Assembly (NCBI RefSeq): GCF_018476525.1
Contig: NZ_JAHCST010000004.1
Span: 186,001-250,000 of the forward strand
Reading direction: 5' to 3'
Source of the DNA: Acrocarpospora catenulata
GTDB lineage: Bacteria; Actinomycetota; Actinomycetes; Streptosporangiales; Streptosporangiaceae
DNA length: 64,000 bases
The notes below the pieces were generated by a model that did not search any database, had not been told where the DNA came from, and worked only from the letters and a program-made list of their open reading frames with translations. Shown one piece after another: positions 33,092 to 45,394 of this stretch. A program made the position numbers and the translations under genes. The first letter of the stretch is position 1. Each line of letters starts with the position of its first letter.

Positions 33092-34993
33092 TCAGTGCCA
33101 GATGGTGATGCGGGACCCCATGGGCACCTGGCCCAGGGGGTTCTGCCCGATCACCCGCCGGGACCCGACCACCTTCTTGACCTTGACGCTGAAACCGGCC
33201 GCCTTGAGCTCGCGCTCAGCGTCCTTGACGTCCTTGAAGCGCACGTCGGGCACGACCACGAAGTCCGGGGTGGCGATGGAGTCGTCGGTCTCCCACGGCC
33301 ACTTCCAGCCCTGCTCGGGGCCGCGGGACACGGTCAGGCAGATCCGGCCGGCGGGCTCGACCTCGCTGCCGCCCGCCGGATCCTGGGCGATCACCGTACC
33401 GACGGGGTTGTCGTCGATGACCTCGTTGACGCAGCCGCCCGTGAAGCCCTTGCCGGTCAGGAACTGCTCGGCCTGGTCCCGCATCATGCCGGTGACGTCG
33501 GGGGCGAGCAGCCCCGCGCTGATCACCAGGATGATCGAGGAGCCCTTGCGCACCCGCTTGCCCACCTCGGGCTCGGTGCGCACCGCGCTGCCCCGGGCGA
33601 TCTTGTCGTTGGCGCTCTTGCGCACCCGGGACACGCTCAGCCCGGCCTCGGAGATCTTCAGACGGGCGTCGGCCTCGCTGAGGTTCTCCACCTTGGGCAC
33701 GACCACCGTCTCCGGCCCGTCCGAGGCGAACAGCGTGAGCACCGAGCCCTTCTCGACCTCGGCCCCCTGGCCCGGCTGGGTCTCCAGCACCATGCCCTTG
33801 GGCACCTTGGCGTCGAACCGCGCCTCGCCGATCCGGACGTCGAAGCCCTGGCGGCGGGCCGACTGCTCGGCCTGCTTGACGTCCTGGTTGAGCAGGTCAG
33901 GCACGATGGTGTAGCGGTCCTGGGCGAAGTACCACCCGCTGAACGCGATCCCGGCCAGCATGACCACCGCCAGCCCGACCACGAACCAGACGGGCCGGAA
34001 GCCCTTCCGTACCCGGGCCGCGGGCGGCTCGGCGGCCGGCAGGTCCAGCGACGGCTGGACCATCGTGTGCGCGGGCGCCGCGGGCGGGCGGGTCGCGTAC
34101 GCGCCCGTCTGGTAGGGCTGCGCCGCGTGCGGACCGGTCTTCTCCCGGGGCAGCCCCCGGTGCGCCTCGACCGCCGCCACCAGCATCGCGGCCGCGTCGG
34201 CAGGCCGCCGGTCCGGCTCCTTGGCCGTGGCCGACAGCACCAGCGCGTCCAGGGCCGGCGGGGTCTCCGGGGCCAGCGTCGAGGGCGCGGGCACGCTGTC
34301 GTGCACGTGCCGGTAGGCGATCGACATGGGCGACTCGCCCTCGTACGGCTGATGCCCGGTGAGCAGCTCGAACAGCACGATGCCCGCCGCGTACACGTCG
34401 GCCCGGACGTCGGCCGTCCCCGAGGTCACCTGCTCGGGCGACATGTAGCCGATCGTCCCGATCATCATGCCCGACTTGGTCTGGTTGCTCGCCTCGATGG
34501 CCCGCGCCAGCCCGAAGTCGACCACCTTGACCCGGCCGTCCTCGGTGAGCAGCACGTTCTCCGGCTTCACGTCCCGGTGGACCATGCCCGCCTGGTGGGC
34601 GGCGCCGAGCGCGGCCAGCACCGGGATCATGATCTCCAGCGCCTCGCGGGCCGGCAGGCGCCCGCGCTCCCGCAGGACGTCGCGGAGCGTGCGCCCCGGG
34701 AAGTACTCCATCGACAGGTAGACGTGGTCGCCGTCGGTCCCCTGATCGAAGACCTGCACCACGTTGGGGTGCGACAGCGAGGCGACCGACTTCGCCTCGC
34801 CGATGAAACGGCGGACGAACTGCGGGTCCTCGGCCAGCGAGCGGTGCATCACCTTTACGGCGACCAGACGGTCGAGCCGGACGTCCAGAGCCAGGTAGAC
34901 GGAGGCCATGCCGCCCCGGGCGATCCGGGACTCGACACGATAACGCCCGTCGAGCGTATGCCCTACGAGCGGGTCGGTTAGCGTCGTGTCCAC
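33092..34993 (-). CDS. Stk1/PknB-family Ser/Thr protein kinase with four PASTA domains
   Basis: 633 aa from GTG 34993. TAAACT lies seven bases before the GTG, pointing to a leaderless transcript; the frame is open to 35077 without a ribosome site. Kinase domain residues 10-275: IARGGMASVYLA, VAVKVM, HRDVKPENVLL, DFGLAR, GTIGYMSPEQ. A Pro/Ala linker, one membrane helix (PVWFVVGLAVVMLAGIAFSGWYF, about 310-335) and four extracellular PASTA repeats follow (VPDLLNQDVKQAEQSARRQG, VPKVENLSEADARLKISEAG, APDVTGMMRDQAEQFL, VPDVRFKDVKDAERELKAAG). PASTA kinases sense muropeptides or lipid II. Gene context resembles pknL of M. tuberculosis, although PknL lacks PASTA domains. Confidence 0.95.
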   Translation of the reverse strand: MDTTLTDPLVGHTLDGRYRVESRIARGGMASVYLALDVRLDRLVAVKVMHRSLAEDPQFVRRFIGEAKSVASLSHPNVVQVFDQGTDGDHVYLSMEYFPGRTLRDVLRERGRLPAREALEIMIPVLAALGAAHQAGMVHRDVKPENVLLTEDGRVKVVDFGLARAIEASNQTKSGMMIGTIGYMSPEQVTSGTADVRADVYAAGIVLFELLTGHQPYEGESPMSIAYRHVHDSVPAPSTLAPETPPALDALVLSATAKEPDRRPADAAAMLVAAVEAHRGLPREKTGPHAAQPYQTGAYATRPPAAPAHTMVQPSLDLPAAEPPAARVRKGFRPVWFVVGLAVVMLAGIAFSGWYFAQDRYTIVPDLLNQDVKQAEQSARRQGFDVRIGEARFDAKVPKGMVLETQPGQGAEVEKGSVLTLFASDGPETVVVPKVENLSEADARLKISEAGLSVSRVRKSANDKIARGSAVRTEPEVGKRVRKGSSIILVISAGLLAPDVTGMMRDQAEQFLTGKGFTGGCVNEVIDDNPVGTVIAQDPAGGSEVEPAGRICLTVSRGPEQGWKWPWETDDSIATPDFVVVPDVRFKDVKDAERELKAAGFSVKVKKVVGSRRVIGQNPLGQVPMGSRITIWH

Positions 34994-35073
34994 GGGCCAG
35001 AGTTTACGGGTGATTTGCCACCGACCGGGCTGGCGAATCCCAAACCGATACCCTTTACCACCTTTACCGCGGC

Positions 35074-37222
<2,149 letters not shown>

Positions 37223-37225
37223 ACC

Positions 37226-37319
37226 GCGCTCCCTTCGCCGGCATTACCCGGATCAGGTGTGATAGCGGTCGAGAACCTGGAGAGTTCTCCTCTCAGCCCG
37301 GTCAGCCGGACTCCCGCGC
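37226..37319 (-). promoter_or_regulatory. TPP riboswitch (THI box) controlling thiO-thiS-thiG
   Basis: On the minus strand the conserved blocks appear in order: GGGAGTCCGG, CCGGGCTGAGAGG (CUGAGAG pyrimidine-sensor bulge), a variable stem, ACCTGATCCGGGTAATGCCGG and CGAAGGGAG closing the switch. The terminal GGGAG is also the ribosome-binding site of thiO (start 37222), so TPP binding should directly block translation of the operon. Confidence 0.95.
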
Positions 37320-37393
37320 GTCTTACGCCCCCCAGCTTAGTGGTGAACCACCCCGTCACGCACAACACGGTATTTACGATCTGTGCGACCTAC

Positions 37394-37414
37394 TTACCCA
37401 ATTTGTTACCCAAT
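37394..37414 (+). repeat. TTACCCAAT direct repeat
   Basis: TTACCCAAT at 37394-37402 and 37406-37414 (12-base period), about 43 bases before the start of the ferredoxin-reductase-like gene and on the far side of the riboswitch promoter. Candidate activator or repressor site. Confidence 0.4.
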
Positions 37415-37456
37415 CTCCATTGGCGGGTGCCCCTATCGGCAATCTAGGGTCAGGGC

Positions 37457-38626
37457 GTGGATCACGTCGTGGTGGTGGGGGCCGGCCTGGCCGGCGTACG
37501 GAGCATCGAGGCATTGAGGGCCCACGGGTTCGCGGGCCGCATCACGCTCGTCGGGGAGGAGATCCATCGGCCCTATGACCGGCCGCCGCTTTCCAAGGCG
37601 GTGCTGCTGGGGGACGCCGATTCCACCGTGGTGGACTCCGACCTGGACGCGCTGGACGTCACACTCCGCCTGGGCACGGCCGCCAAGGGCCTGCGCGAGG
37701 GCGTGCTGGAGACCACGGATGGGGAGCTCCAGTTCGACGGCCTGGTGGTGGCCACCGGCGCCACCCCGATCCGGCTCAGGGGGGAGGGCAGGCAGCACGT
37801 CCTGCGGACCATCGACGACGCGCTGGCGCTCCGCGCCGAACTGGTCCCCGGGGCCAGGGTGGCGATCGTCGGCGCCGGCTGGATCGGCGCCGAGGTGGCG
37901 ACCGCCGCCGCCAGGGCCGGCTGCCGGGTCACCGTCGTGGAGGCCGGCCCCGCGCCGCTCTCCGGCGCCATCCCGGTCGGCGCCCACACCGTCCCCTGGT
38001 ACGCCGAGGTGGGCGTGGAACTGCTGCTCGACACCAAGGTGGGCACCGTCGACCCCGACGGCCTGACCCTGCTCTCCGGCGACCGCGTCCCGGCCGACGT
38101 GGTGGTCACCGGCATCGGCGTGCGCCCGGCGGTGAACTGGCTGGAGGGCTCCGACGTGGAGCTGGACAACGGCGTGCTGGTCGACGAGCACCTGCGCACC
38201 TTCGACCCCAGCGTGGTCGCGGTCGGCGACTGCGCCAACTGGTGGTCGCGCAGGTTCCGCCGCCGCATGCGGGTCGAGCACTGGGACAACGCGCTCGGCG
38301 CCCCCGACGTGGCCGCCGCCACCCTACTGGGGGAGAACGCCGTCTACGACCCGGTGCCGTACTTCTGGTCCGAGCAGTTCGGCCGCATGGTCCAGTACGC
38401 CGGGCACCACGAGGGCGGGCGGCTGGTGCTGCGCGGTGACCCCGAGGCCGACCCCAAGTGGGCGGCCTGCTGGGTCACCGACGACCACCGGCTCACCGCC
38501 ATCCTCACCGTCGACCGCCCGCGCGACCTGGTACAGGGCCGCCGCCTGGTGGAGGGGCGGCAGCGGGTGGACGTGGCCAGGCTGGCCGACCCAAGCCTGA
38601 CCTTGCGTGACTGCACCGTGGCGTAA
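37457..38626 (+). CDS. FAD/NAD(P)-dependent oxidoreductase, ferredoxin-reductase type
   Basis: 389 aa from GTG 37457; TAGGGT six bases before the GTG suggests a leaderless transcript. FAD loop VVVVGAGLAGVRSIEALRAHGFAGRITLVGEE, HRPYDRPPLSK, NAD loop RVAIVGAGWIGAEVATAAARAGCRVTVVE, FAD-end DPSVVAVGDCANWWS and a C-terminal reductase domain. Resembles reductases that serve ferredoxins of P450 or dioxygenase systems; no ferredoxin gene adjoins it, so the partner is unknown. Confidence 0.88.
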   Translation: MDHVVVVGAGLAGVRSIEALRAHGFAGRITLVGEEIHRPYDRPPLSKAVLLGDADSTVVDSDLDALDVTLRLGTAAKGLREGVLETTDGELQFDGLVVATGATPIRLRGEGRQHVLRTIDDALALRAELVPGARVAIVGAGWIGAEVATAAARAGCRVTVVEAGPAPLSGAIPVGAHTVPWYAEVGVELLLDTKVGTVDPDGLTLLSGDRVPADVVVTGIGVRPAVNWLEGSDVELDNGVLVDEHLRTFDPSVVAVGDCANWWSRRFRRRMRVEHWDNALGAPDVAAATLLGENAVYDPVPYFWSEQFGRMVQYAGHHEGGRLVLRGDPEADPKWAACWVTDDHRLTAILTVDRPRDLVQGRRLVEGRQRVDVARLADPSLTLRDCTVA

Positions 38627-38669
38627 TCGAGGTGTTTCGTGGCGGGCACCATGTGGTAATGGTGGTTTC

Positions 38670-39044
38670 GTGACACTTACTGTTGCGCAGATCGACCGAG
38701 AGACCGACCAGCTGGTGGGGGAGTGGCTCACGCTTTCGGTGGTCGCGAAGAAGCTGGGCCTGAGCATCGGCCGGGCCAAGCAGCTCCTGAAGGACAAGAA
38801 GCTCGTCGGCGTCCGCAGAGGCGGAGGCGAGCCGCAGATCCCGGCGGTCTTCCTGGCCGGTGACGACGTGATCAAGGGTCTACCGGGCACCCTGACCGTG
38901 CTCTCGGACGCCGGCTTCGACGAGGTCGAGTCCATCCGCTGGCTCTTCACCGCGGATGAGTCCCTGCCCGGCGCGCCCATCGACGCGATCGTCGCGGGCC
39001 GCCACACCGAGGTCAAGCGGAGGGCACAGGCCCTGGGCTTCTGA
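38670..39044 (+). CDS. Rv2175c-family DNA-binding protein
   Basis: 124 aa from GTG 38670. Winged-helix-like core [32 protein letters not shown] and a conserved C-terminal half [52 protein letters not shown]. In M. tuberculosis Rv2175c is a DNA-binding substrate of the kinase PknL encoded nearby; here a Ser/Thr kinase gene lies 3.7 kb away within the same conserved neighbourhood. No Shine-Dalgarno is evident. Confidence 0.9.
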   Translation: MTLTVAQIDRETDQLVGEWLTLSVVAKKLGLSIGRAKQLLKDKKLVGVRRGGGEPQIPAVFLAGDDVIKGLPGTLTVLSDAGFDEVESIRWLFTADESLPGAPIDAIVAGRHTEVKRRAQALGF

Positions 39045-39072
39045 ACCACCGGGGCGTGGCATTGTTGGTCGG

Positions 39073-39741
39073 GTGAGCGAACACCCCCGGCGGCGGCTCG
39101 AACGCGCCCACCTCTACCTGTGCACCGACGGCCGGCGGGAGCGCGGCGACCTGGACGAGTTCCTCGACGCCGCCCTCTCCGGCGGGGTGGACATCCTCCA
39201 GCTCAGGGAGAAGGGGCTGGAGGCACGGGAGGAGTTGGCGCTGCTCGAACGCTTCCGTGCGGCCTGCGACCGCCACGGCGCGCTGCTCGCGGTCAACGAC
39301 CGGGCCGACGTCGCCTACGCGGCGGCGGCCGCCGGTTTCGGCCCCGACGTGCTCCACCTCGGCCAGGACGACCTGCCGGTGTCGGCTGCCCGGGACATCC
39401 TCGGTCCGGACGTCCTGATCGGCCGGTCCACGCACGCGACCACCGAGGCCGACGCTGCGGACACCGAACCCGGCGTGGACTACTTCTGCTGCGGCCCGGT
39501 TTGGCCCACCCCTACCAAACCGGGCCGCCCAGCCCCGGGCCTCGCGCTGCTCCGGCACGCCGCCGGCCTGTCCCGCCCGTGGTTCGCGATCGGCGGCATC
39601 GACCTCGGCAACCTGGCGGAGGTGCTCGCCACCGGCGCCCGCCGGGTGGTCGTGGTGCGCGCCATCACCGAGGCAGAGGATCCCGCGGCCGCCGCCGCCG
39701 AGTTCCAGCGGCGGCTGGCTCCTCAGTCGATCTCGAAGTAG
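39073..39741 (+). CDS. thiE: thiamine phosphate synthase
   Basis: 222 aa from GTG 39073. Couples the thiazole and pyrimidine moieties into thiamine phosphate. TIM-barrel motifs: [131 protein letters not shown]. No riboswitch is seen before it. The 3' end overlaps that of the next gene by 19 bases. Confidence 0.95.
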   Translation: MSEHPRRRLERAHLYLCTDGRRERGDLDEFLDAALSGGVDILQLREKGLEAREELALLERFRAACDRHGALLAVNDRADVAYAAAAAGFGPDVLHLGQDDLPVSAARDILGPDVLIGRSTHATTEADAADTEPGVDYFCCGPVWPTPTKPGRPAPGLALLRHAAGLSRPWFAIGGIDLGNLAEVLATGARRVVVVRAITEAEDPAAAAAEFQRRLAPQSISK

Positions 39742-40442
39742 CCGTCGTCGGCCGACTCCAGGCTGAGCGGCGGGTACTCGCGCCGCCAGAAGGCAAGCCA
39801 GGCGTGCGCCAGTTCCTCGCCCTGCCGGGTCAGCTCGGGCGGGAGAGCCCGCGCGCGCTCCTGGCCGGGATCGCGGAGCCACCGCTCGTCCAGCCGGAGC
39901 TCCGGCGGGGTCCAGCGGGTGCCGTCCGGCAGGCCCTCCGCGTAGCAGGAGATCAGGGTCACGGCCTTGGCGAGCGCACCGGCGGCGCCGGCCAGGTGCC
40001 GTTTCCAGCAGGTGTTCCAGTCCCGTTCGAGGCCGGTGACGACGGCGATCGGGCCGCCGATGGCCGTGCGGGCCTCGCGGCGGCGTTCCACCAACCGGCG
40101 ATGCCGGGTCTCCAGCGGGGAGCCGGACTCCCGGAGCTCCAGCCCTGGGCCCAGGGCGGCGAGCTCGTTCGCCAGGGTCCGGTAGTCGCGCAACGCCTCC
40201 GCCAGGAACGGGACGGCCTTCTCGTAGGCCAGCCGGATCTCGGTGAGTTCCCTGGTCAGGCTGCCGAGCAGGTCCCGCTGCACGGCGTCGAGGGAGTCCT
40301 GGAGCCGCCTGGCGAACTCCGGGTCGGCGGGGAACGGCCGGGCGTTCCCCTCCGACGCCCCCATGGCACGCGCCGCCGCGCAGGTCAGCGAATCAATCGT
40401 CCAGTCCTGCCGCGCCGGACACGCGGTGCTTCCTTTCCCCAT
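39723..40442 (-). CDS. hypothetical protein, helical
   Basis: 239 aa from ATG 40442 (GGGAGGG upstream); ATG 40364 is an alternative giving 213 aa. Predicted mostly helical ([76 protein letters not shown]) with Trp-rich patches ([25 protein letters not shown]). No recognised domain, signal or membrane segment. Convergent with thiE. Confidence 0.65.
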   Translation of the reverse strand: MGKGSTACPARQDWTIDSLTCAAARAMGASEGNARPFPADPEFARRLQDSLDAVQRDLLGSLTRELTEIRLAYEKAVPFLAEALRDYRTLANELAALGPGLELRESGSPLETRHRRLVERRREARTAIGGPIAVVTGLERDWNTCWKRHLAGAAGALAKAVTLISCYAEGLPDGTRWTPPELRLDERWLRDPGQERARALPPELTRQGEELAHAWLAFWRREYPPLSLESADDGYFEID

Positions 40443-40544
40443 CGGCCCTACGCCCTCCCTCGTACGCCGCTGTGCGGCTCAGCATGAGGGAGTCCGGCGC
40501 GGCGAATCCCATCAGAAAAGGGAATGCCGCGATTTGGTGCTCGG

Positions 40545-41612
40545 CTAGGTCCTGCGCGCGGTGGCCGCCACGGCCAGGGCGGCCAGGGCCTCCCTGGCGT
40601 CGGTGGCGAGGTCGGTGGACTCCAGGGCCTCCAGCGCGTCCGTCAGGTAGCGGGCGATCATGTCCTCGCAGTACGCCAGCGCTCCGGTCTCCTCGATCAC
40701 CGTGCGGAGCCGGGCCACCCCGTCGGCGTCCAGCTTGGGGTCGCCGAGCAGGAACCGCACCTCGTAGGCCTGGCCGGGGGAGGCGGCGGCCAGGGTGCGG
40801 GCGATGAGCATGGTGCGCTTGCCCTCGCGGAGGTCGTCCCCGGCGGGTTTGCCGGTTTCGGTGGGGTCGCCGAACACGCCGAGGACGTCGTCGCGCAGTT
40901 GGAAGGCGATGCCGACCTTCTGGCCGTACTCCGCGCAGAACCGGTCGATCCACGGCTCGCGGGCGCGGGCGGCCAGCACCATGCCCAGGCGCAGCGGATG
41001 CTCCACCGAGTACTTGCCGCTCTTGTACAGGGCGACCCGGAGCGCGCTGTCGAAGGTGTTCTTGCCGTGGGCCTGTTCCAGCAGGTCCAGGTACTGGCCG
41101 CTCATCAGCTCGGTCAGCATGTGGTCGAAGACCGGCTGGGCGGCGGCCATCGACTCGCCCGGCAGGCGGCTGGTCCGCCACATCTCGCCGGACCAGATCA
41201 GCAGCAGGTTACCGAGCAGGATGGCGGCGCCCTCGCCGAACTGGAGGGCCGAGCCGCTCCACTCCGCGTCCAGGTGCAGCTTCTCGAACCGGCGGTGCGC
41301 GGACGGCATGCCCCGGCGCAGGTCGCTGGAGTCCATCACGTCGTCGTGCACCAGCGCGCTGGCCTGGAGCAGTTCCAGGGCGGCCGCGGCCTGGTGGATG
41401 CCCGGTTCGTCCCCGCCGCCCGCGGCGCGCCAGCCCCAGTAGCAGAAGGCCGGCCGCAGGCGTTTGCCGCCGGCCAGGAAGTCCTCGGCCGCCGACAGCA
41501 CCGCGATCAGATCGGGATCGTCGAACACGGGTCGCTGACGGTCCAGAAAACGCTGGAGGGCACGGTCCACCTCGGGGCGGATGCGTTCCAGCGGTGCGGT
41601 GACATTTGTCAT
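40545..41612 (-). CDS. polyprenyl synthetase (geranylgeranyl/farnesyl diphosphate synthase family, IdsA2-like)
   Basis: 355 aa. trans-Isoprenyl diphosphate synthase: [14 protein letters not shown], first Asp-rich motif [27 protein letters not shown], second motif [34 protein letters not shown]. Adds isopentenyl units for carotenoid, quinone or membrane prenyl chains. In M. tuberculosis idsA2 (Rv2173) has the same neighbours (metF-like Rv2172c, Rv2175c, pknL). Divergent from metF, with 123 bases between. Confidence 0.93.
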   Translation of the reverse strand: MTNVTAPLERIRPEVDRALQRFLDRQRPVFDDPDLIAVLSAAEDFLAGGKRLRPAFCYWGWRAAGGGDEPGIHQAAAALELLQASALVHDDVMDSSDLRRGMPSAHRRFEKLHLDAEWSGSALQFGEGAAILLGNLLLIWSGEMWRTSRLPGESMAAAQPVFDHMLTELMSGQYLDLLEQAHGKNTFDSALRVALYKSGKYSVEHPLRLGMVLAARAREPWIDRFCAEYGQKVGIAFQLRDDVLGVFGDPTETGKPAGDDLREGKRTMLIARTLAAASPGQAYEVRFLLGDPKLDADGVARLRTVIEETGALAYCEDMIARYLTDALEALESTDLATDAREALAALAVAATARRT

Positions 41613-41735
41613 GTAAAGAGAGTATCTGTCGTTGATCCTTACGCTGGGCCTGCGGGGCCTGTGGGGCAGATGATCATGAATTTGATCATGAGACGAGATC
41701 TTGCCCGCGAGGATGCCCCCTGTAGCCTGGGGGCT

Positions 41736-42650
41736 ATGGCTCTAGGACTTCCGTCACGATTCCCCGACCGTGCGCCGACGGTCCGGGAACTACTCGCCGC
41801 TGGCGAGCGGTCCTTCTCGTTCGAGTTCCTCCCGCCGAAGACCGACGAGGGGGAACGGCAGCTGTGGCGGGCCATCCGGGAACTGGAGGCCCTGCAGCCC
41901 ACCTTCGTCTCCGTCACCTACGGCGCGGGCGGCAGCAACCGGGACCGCACCGTGTCCATCGTGGAGCGCCTGGCCCACACCACCACGCTCACCCCGGTGG
42001 CGCACTTCACCGCCGTCAACCACTCGATCCGGGAGCTGCGGCACCTGGTGGGGCGGTTCGCCGACGCGGGCGTGCGGAACATCCTGGCGGTCAGGGGCGA
42101 CCCGCCCGGCGACCCGATGGGCGAATGGGTCAAGCATCCCGAAGGGGTGGCGTACGCGGAAGATCTGGTCCGGCTGATCCGGCAGTCCGGTGACTTCTGC
42201 GTGGGGGTCGCGGCCTTCCCTTACAAGCATCCGCGGTCACCGACGATCGAGTCGGACACCGAATTCTTTGTACAAAAATGCCGTGCCGGTGCGGATTATG
42301 CGATCACCCAGATGTTCTTCCGGGCCGAGGACTACCTCCGGCTCAGGGACCGGGTGGCCGCGCAGGGCTGTGACACGCCGATCATTCCCGGCATCATGCC
42401 GGTCACCCAGATGAGCACGATCGCCCGCTCCGAGCAGCTGTCGGGAGCGCCGTTCCCGCCGGAGGTGGCGGTCCGGTTCGAGGCCGTGGCCGAGGATCCG
42501 GAGGCGGTCCGCCGGCTGGGCATCGAGCACGCGGCCGAACTCTGCCAGACGCTGCTGGACGAAGGCGCCCCCGGGATCCACTTCATCACCTTCAACCGGT
42601 CGAGCGCGACCAGGGAGGTCTACCAGGCGCTGACGCCGGCCGTCGTCTAA
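41736..42650 (+). CDS. metF: methylenetetrahydrofolate reductase
   Basis: 304 aa from ATG 41736. TAGCCT sits seven bases before it, consistent with a leaderless transcript. Reduces methylene-THF to methyl-THF for methionine synthesis. FAD barrel motifs: [101 protein letters not shown]. Upstream, TGATCATGA is repeated at about 41676 and 41688. The 3' end overlaps the convergent GNAT gene by 4 bases. Confidence 0.95.
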   Translation: MALGLPSRFPDRAPTVRELLAAGERSFSFEFLPPKTDEGERQLWRAIRELEALQPTFVSVTYGAGGSNRDRTVSIVERLAHTTTLTPVAHFTAVNHSIRELRHLVGRFADAGVRNILAVRGDPPGDPMGEWVKHPEGVAYAEDLVRLIRQSGDFCVGVAAFPYKHPRSPTIESDTEFFVQKCRAGADYAITQMFFRAEDYLRLRDRVAAQGCDTPIIPGIMPVTQMSTIARSEQLSGAPFPPEVAVRFEAVAEDPEAVRRLGIEHAAELCQTLLDEGAPGIHFITFNRSSATREVYQALTPAVV

Positions 42651-43198
42651 CGCTTCAGGGGATCCAGGGGCAGGCGGGTGCCGGCGATGGCGTAGGTCTC
42701 GTAGCCGCCTGGGAAGACGAACTCCGACATCAGGTCCAGGAAGCCGATGCTGCGGTAGAGGTGGCGGGCCGCCGTGGGCGCGTCGTGCGTCGACAGGACG
42801 GCGGTCCGCTCCCGGCGGCCCTCGCAGATCGTGTGGATCATCTGGCGGCCGATGCGGTTGCCCTGGTAGTCCGGGTGGACGTGGATCTCGGCGAGCTCCA
42901 GGGCGTTGCCGAACCAGTCGTCGGCGATCACCGGCCCGGCCCGTTCCAGCAGCGCCCGGCGTACCACGTCATGCCACCACTGGCCGGGGGCGCCGCGGAA
43001 GCCGTACGCGAAGCCCACGATGGCCGGAGCCTCGGCGAACACGCACACGAAATCCGGATATGTCGCGTGATTGCGCATGATCGCCATGCGACCGGAGAGC
43101 TGGTCGGGCGGGGGTCGCATGGCCGCTGTGTAGATGTCGATCACGGCATCCAGCGCCGCGACGAATGCATCCGGCCCACACCGCCGCAATTCGATCAC
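42647..43198 (-). CDS. GNAT-family N-acetyltransferase
   Basis: 183 aa. I choose GTG 43198 because TAGGGT lies exactly seven bases before it (leaderless); GTG 43207 is also in frame. Acetyl-CoA fold: [72 protein letters not shown]. Substrate unknown. Its promoter region backs onto the operator-bearing promoter of the flavin reductase gene. Confidence 0.87.
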   Translation of the reverse strand: MIELRRCGPDAFVAALDAVIDIYTAAMRPPPDQLSGRMAIMRNHATYPDFVCVFAEAPAIVGFAYGFRGAPGQWWHDVVRRALLERAGPVIADDWFGNALELAEIHVHPDYQGNRIGRQMIHTICEGRRERTAVLSTHDAPTAARHLYRSIGFLDLMSEFVFPGGYETYAIAGTRLPLDPLKR

Positions 43199-43250
43199 AA
43201 TTCGCACCCTAGCAGTGCCCGCACCGTCCGATCGGTGCTCCGCAGTAAAG

Positions 43251-43291
43251 CAAGCAATTGCTTGACATTCTGAGGTGCCCCCTTCTAAGGT
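43251..43291 (+). promoter_or_regulatory. promoter and TetR-type operator before the CoA-catabolic cluster
   Basis: Perfect palindrome CAAGCAATTGCTTG (43251-43264) overlaps the -35 box TTGACA (43262-43267). A -10 box TAAGGT follows after 18 bases (43286-43291). The next gene is the flavin reductase at 43384. The same palindrome recurs at 46651, 50045, 52077 and 52096. Confidence 0.75.
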
Positions 43292-43383
43292 CAAGGTGTC
43301 GGGCAGGACGGTGCCGTGGCTCCGGTTCCCGCTCAGACGCCCTCTCGATCTGCTGGTGTACTCACCGATTTGGAAGTGGCGGG

Positions 43384-43929
43384 ATGGTTGCTGTGACGCA
43401 TGAGGCGCATGAGCATGTGTCTGGTGAGTTGTTCCGATCGGTGTTCCGGCACCATCCGGCGGGGGTCACCGTGGTGACCTTCGACTCGCCGAACGGGCCG
43501 GTGGGCTTCACCGCGACCTCGGTCGTCTCGGTGTCGCTCGAACCGCCGTTGCTGTCGTTCGCCATCGCCCAGACCTCCTCAAGTCTGGACGCGCTCTCCC
43601 AAGCCGACACCGCGCTGGTGCACTGGCTGGACGCCGGGCAGTCGCACCTGGCCACCCGGTTCGCCCGCAGCGCCGGTGAGCGCTTCAGCGACCCCCGGTC
43701 GTGGAGCCCGCTGCCGTCCGGCGAGCCGTTGCTGAACGGGGTCTCGACCTGGGCGCGGTGCCGCCTGGCCGACCGCTTCGCGGCCGGCGACCACACCATC
43801 GTCATCGGCCTGGTGGTGGAGGCGAACGTGAACGGCGCCGCCGAGAACCCGCTGGTCTACGTGGACGGCCGCTACCACGAGGTGGCGCCGATCATCGAGC
43901 GGTCTCAGCTCAGGTCCCGGCGCGCGTAG
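43384..43929 (+). CDS. flavin reductase (HpaC-like) component
   Basis: 181 aa from ATG 43384. Flavin_Reduct domain: LFRSVFRHHPAGVTVVTFDSPNGPVGFTATSVVSVSLEPPLLSFAIAQTSSSLDAL, FAVHWLDA-like strand, DHTIVIGLVVEANVNGAAENPLVYVDGRYHEV. Supplies reduced FMN/FAD to a two-component monooxygenase; none is adjacent, but luciferase-like proteins of the cluster could be partners. It overlaps the convergent SnoaL-like gene by 25 bases. Confidence 0.9.
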   Translation: MVAVTHEAHEHVSGELFRSVFRHHPAGVTVVTFDSPNGPVGFTATSVVSVSLEPPLLSFAIAQTSSSLDALSQADTALVHWLDAGQSHLATRFARSAGERFSDPRSWSPLPSGEPLLNGVSTWARCRLADRFAAGDHTIVIGLVVEANVNGAAENPLVYVDGRYHEVAPIIERSQLRSRRA

Positions 43930-44366
43930 CGCTCGAACCGTTCGGGCAGCGGGAACGCCGCCGCCGTGGCGGCGCCCGCCACCCGCACCTGGCGGGTGTC
44001 CAGCAGCCAGGTGCCGTCCACCCTGACCAGGGTGTCGATGTACCGCCCCCAGATGTGCAGCTGCCCGCCGTCGGCGGCGCTTTCGTGCCAGGCGTAGACG
44101 TAGCTGACGGCCGAGGCGGCGTCGCCGGAGAGCGTCACCCGGATGTTGGACAGGTGATGGTTGGTGGCCCGGTACCGGCCCAGCCGGTCGGCGAACAGGG
44201 CGCGCAGTTGCTCCTTGCCGGCGAAGACCGCGCCGTTGCCGTAGTCGAAGGAGGCGCCCTTGGTGAAGATGGCCACCAACTCGTCCACCTCGGCGCGGTC
44301 CACCAGGTCGCAGTAGGCCAGCAGCACGTCGGTGACCGCCGCCCGGTCCACCAGAAGCTCGCTCAT
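43905..44366 (-). CDS. SnoaL/NTF2-like protein
   Basis: 153 aa cone-shaped NTF2 fold: DRAAVTDVLLAYCDLVDRAEVDELVAIFTKGASFDYGNGAVFAGKEQLRALF, NHHLSNIRVTL, YVYAWHESAADGGQLHIWGRYIDTLVRVDGTWLLDTRQV. Family members are isomerases, hydratases or accessory proteins; here probably acting on a cluster intermediate. The 5' end overlaps the luciferase-like gene stop. Confidence 0.85.
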   Translation of the reverse strand: MSELLVDRAAVTDVLLAYCDLVDRAEVDELVAIFTKGASFDYGNGAVFAGKEQLRALFADRLGRYRATNHHLSNIRVTLSGDAASAVSYVYAWHESAADGGQLHIWGRYIDTLVRVDGTWLLDTRQVRVAGAATAAAFPLPERFERYARRDLS

Positions 44367-45394
44367 CGGGCCACCTCATCCTTCCGGTCGTCCGCGAAGC
44401 CGCGGAGGATGTCGCTCAGCCGGTCGTCCTCGACCGGCCACGGGTAGTAGGAGGAGATCCGGTCCAGCCGCCCGCCGAACCGCTCCCGGCAGAGCTTCGG
44501 CATCTCCTCGGGCCGCCCCAGCACCGCGATGTGCCCGAGCAGCGTGTCGTCGATCAGGTCACCCATCTGGTCCCACTCACCGGCGCGGGACAGCGCCTGG
44601 AGTTCGGGCTGGAGTTCCTCGTAACCGACGCCGGCCAGGACACGCCGGTAGGCCGGGGTGGAGGCGTAGAACGCGATCTGCTCGCGGGTCTTCCGCCTCA
44701 TCGCCTCGAACTGTTCCTCGGTGTCACCCATCACCATGAAGATCGGGCAGTACAGGGTGACCTCGGACCGCTCCCGCGACCCCGCCGCCAGACCCCGGTC
44801 CAGCGCGGGCAGGGTGACCTCGTCCAGGTACGCCGTGGTGGTCATGCCGTGCAGGATCAGCCCGTCGCACAGCTCCCCGCCCAGCTCCGTCATGCGGTCA
44901 CCGACGGCCGCGATCATCACGGGGATGGGCAGTTCGTGGTGATTCGGCGTGAACACCGGCGACATGAGGGTGTGCCGGTAGTGCGGGCCCTCGTAGTTCA
45001 GCCGGGACCCGGTGCGCCAGGCCGTCCAGATCGCGTCCAGCGCGGTGAGGAAGTCGCGCATGCGCGCCACCGGACTGCTCCACGGCATCGAGAAACGCCG
45101 CTCGACGTGCGCCTGGATCTGGGTGCCCAGGCCCATCACGAACCGCCCGCCGGACAGCGCGGCCAGATCCCACCCCAGGTACGCGGTGGACATCGGGTTA
45201 CGCGCGAACGCCACCGCGATGGCCGTGCCGACCGTAGTGCGCTCGGTGGCCAGCAACGCCGCCTGCGCCTGGAGGAAGGCGTCGGTCACGCTCTCGCTGG
45301 CCCACACCCCGTCGAAGCCGACCCGCTCGGCCCAGGCCGCGGACGGGCCGCAGACCGCGGCGGAGGAGCCGATCAGGCCAAGGTCGATCTTCAT
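44363..45394 (-). CDS. luciferase-like (F420-dependent) oxidoreductase
   Basis: 343 aa. TIM-barrel LLM family: MKIDLGLIGSSAAVCGPSAAWAERVGFDGVWASESVTDAFLQAQAALLATERTTVGTAIAVAFARNPMSTAYLGWDLAALSGGRFVMGLGTQIQAHVERRF is the characteristic first half. Likely uses reduced F420 or FMN; substrate unknown. Forms an operon with the flanking acyl-CoA dehydrogenase and SnoaL-like genes (4-base overlaps on both sides). Confidence 0.88.
   Translation of the reverse strand: MKIDLGLIGSSAAVCGPSAAWAERVGFDGVWASESVTDAFLQAQAALLATERTTVGTAIAVAFARNPMSTAYLGWDLAALSGGRFVMGLGTQIQAHVERRFSMPWSSPVARMRDFLTALDAIWTAWRTGSRLNYEGPHYRHTLMSPVFTPNHHELPIPVMIAAVGDRMTELGGELCDGLILHGMTTTAYLDEVTLPALDRGLAAGSRERSEVTLYCPIFMVMGDTEEQFEAMRRKTREQIAFYASTPAYRRVLAGVGYEELQPELQALSRAGEWDQMGDLIDDTLLGHIAVLGRPEEMPKLCRERFGGRLDRISSYYPWPVEDDRLSDILRGFADDRKDEVAR

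Noticed and set aside
41711-41735. GCCCCC/GGGGGC hairpin directly before metF as a possible riboswitch or terminator
   Set aside because: The proposed leaderless -10 (TAGCCT) lies in its loop, so it would not be transcribed; no known SAM/SAH switch elements are visible.
43251-43264. Reading the palindrome as a KstR2 box
   Set aside because: KstR2 sites have CAAG-NN-CTTG; here the half-sites are separated by six bases, so a different TetR specificity is more likely.
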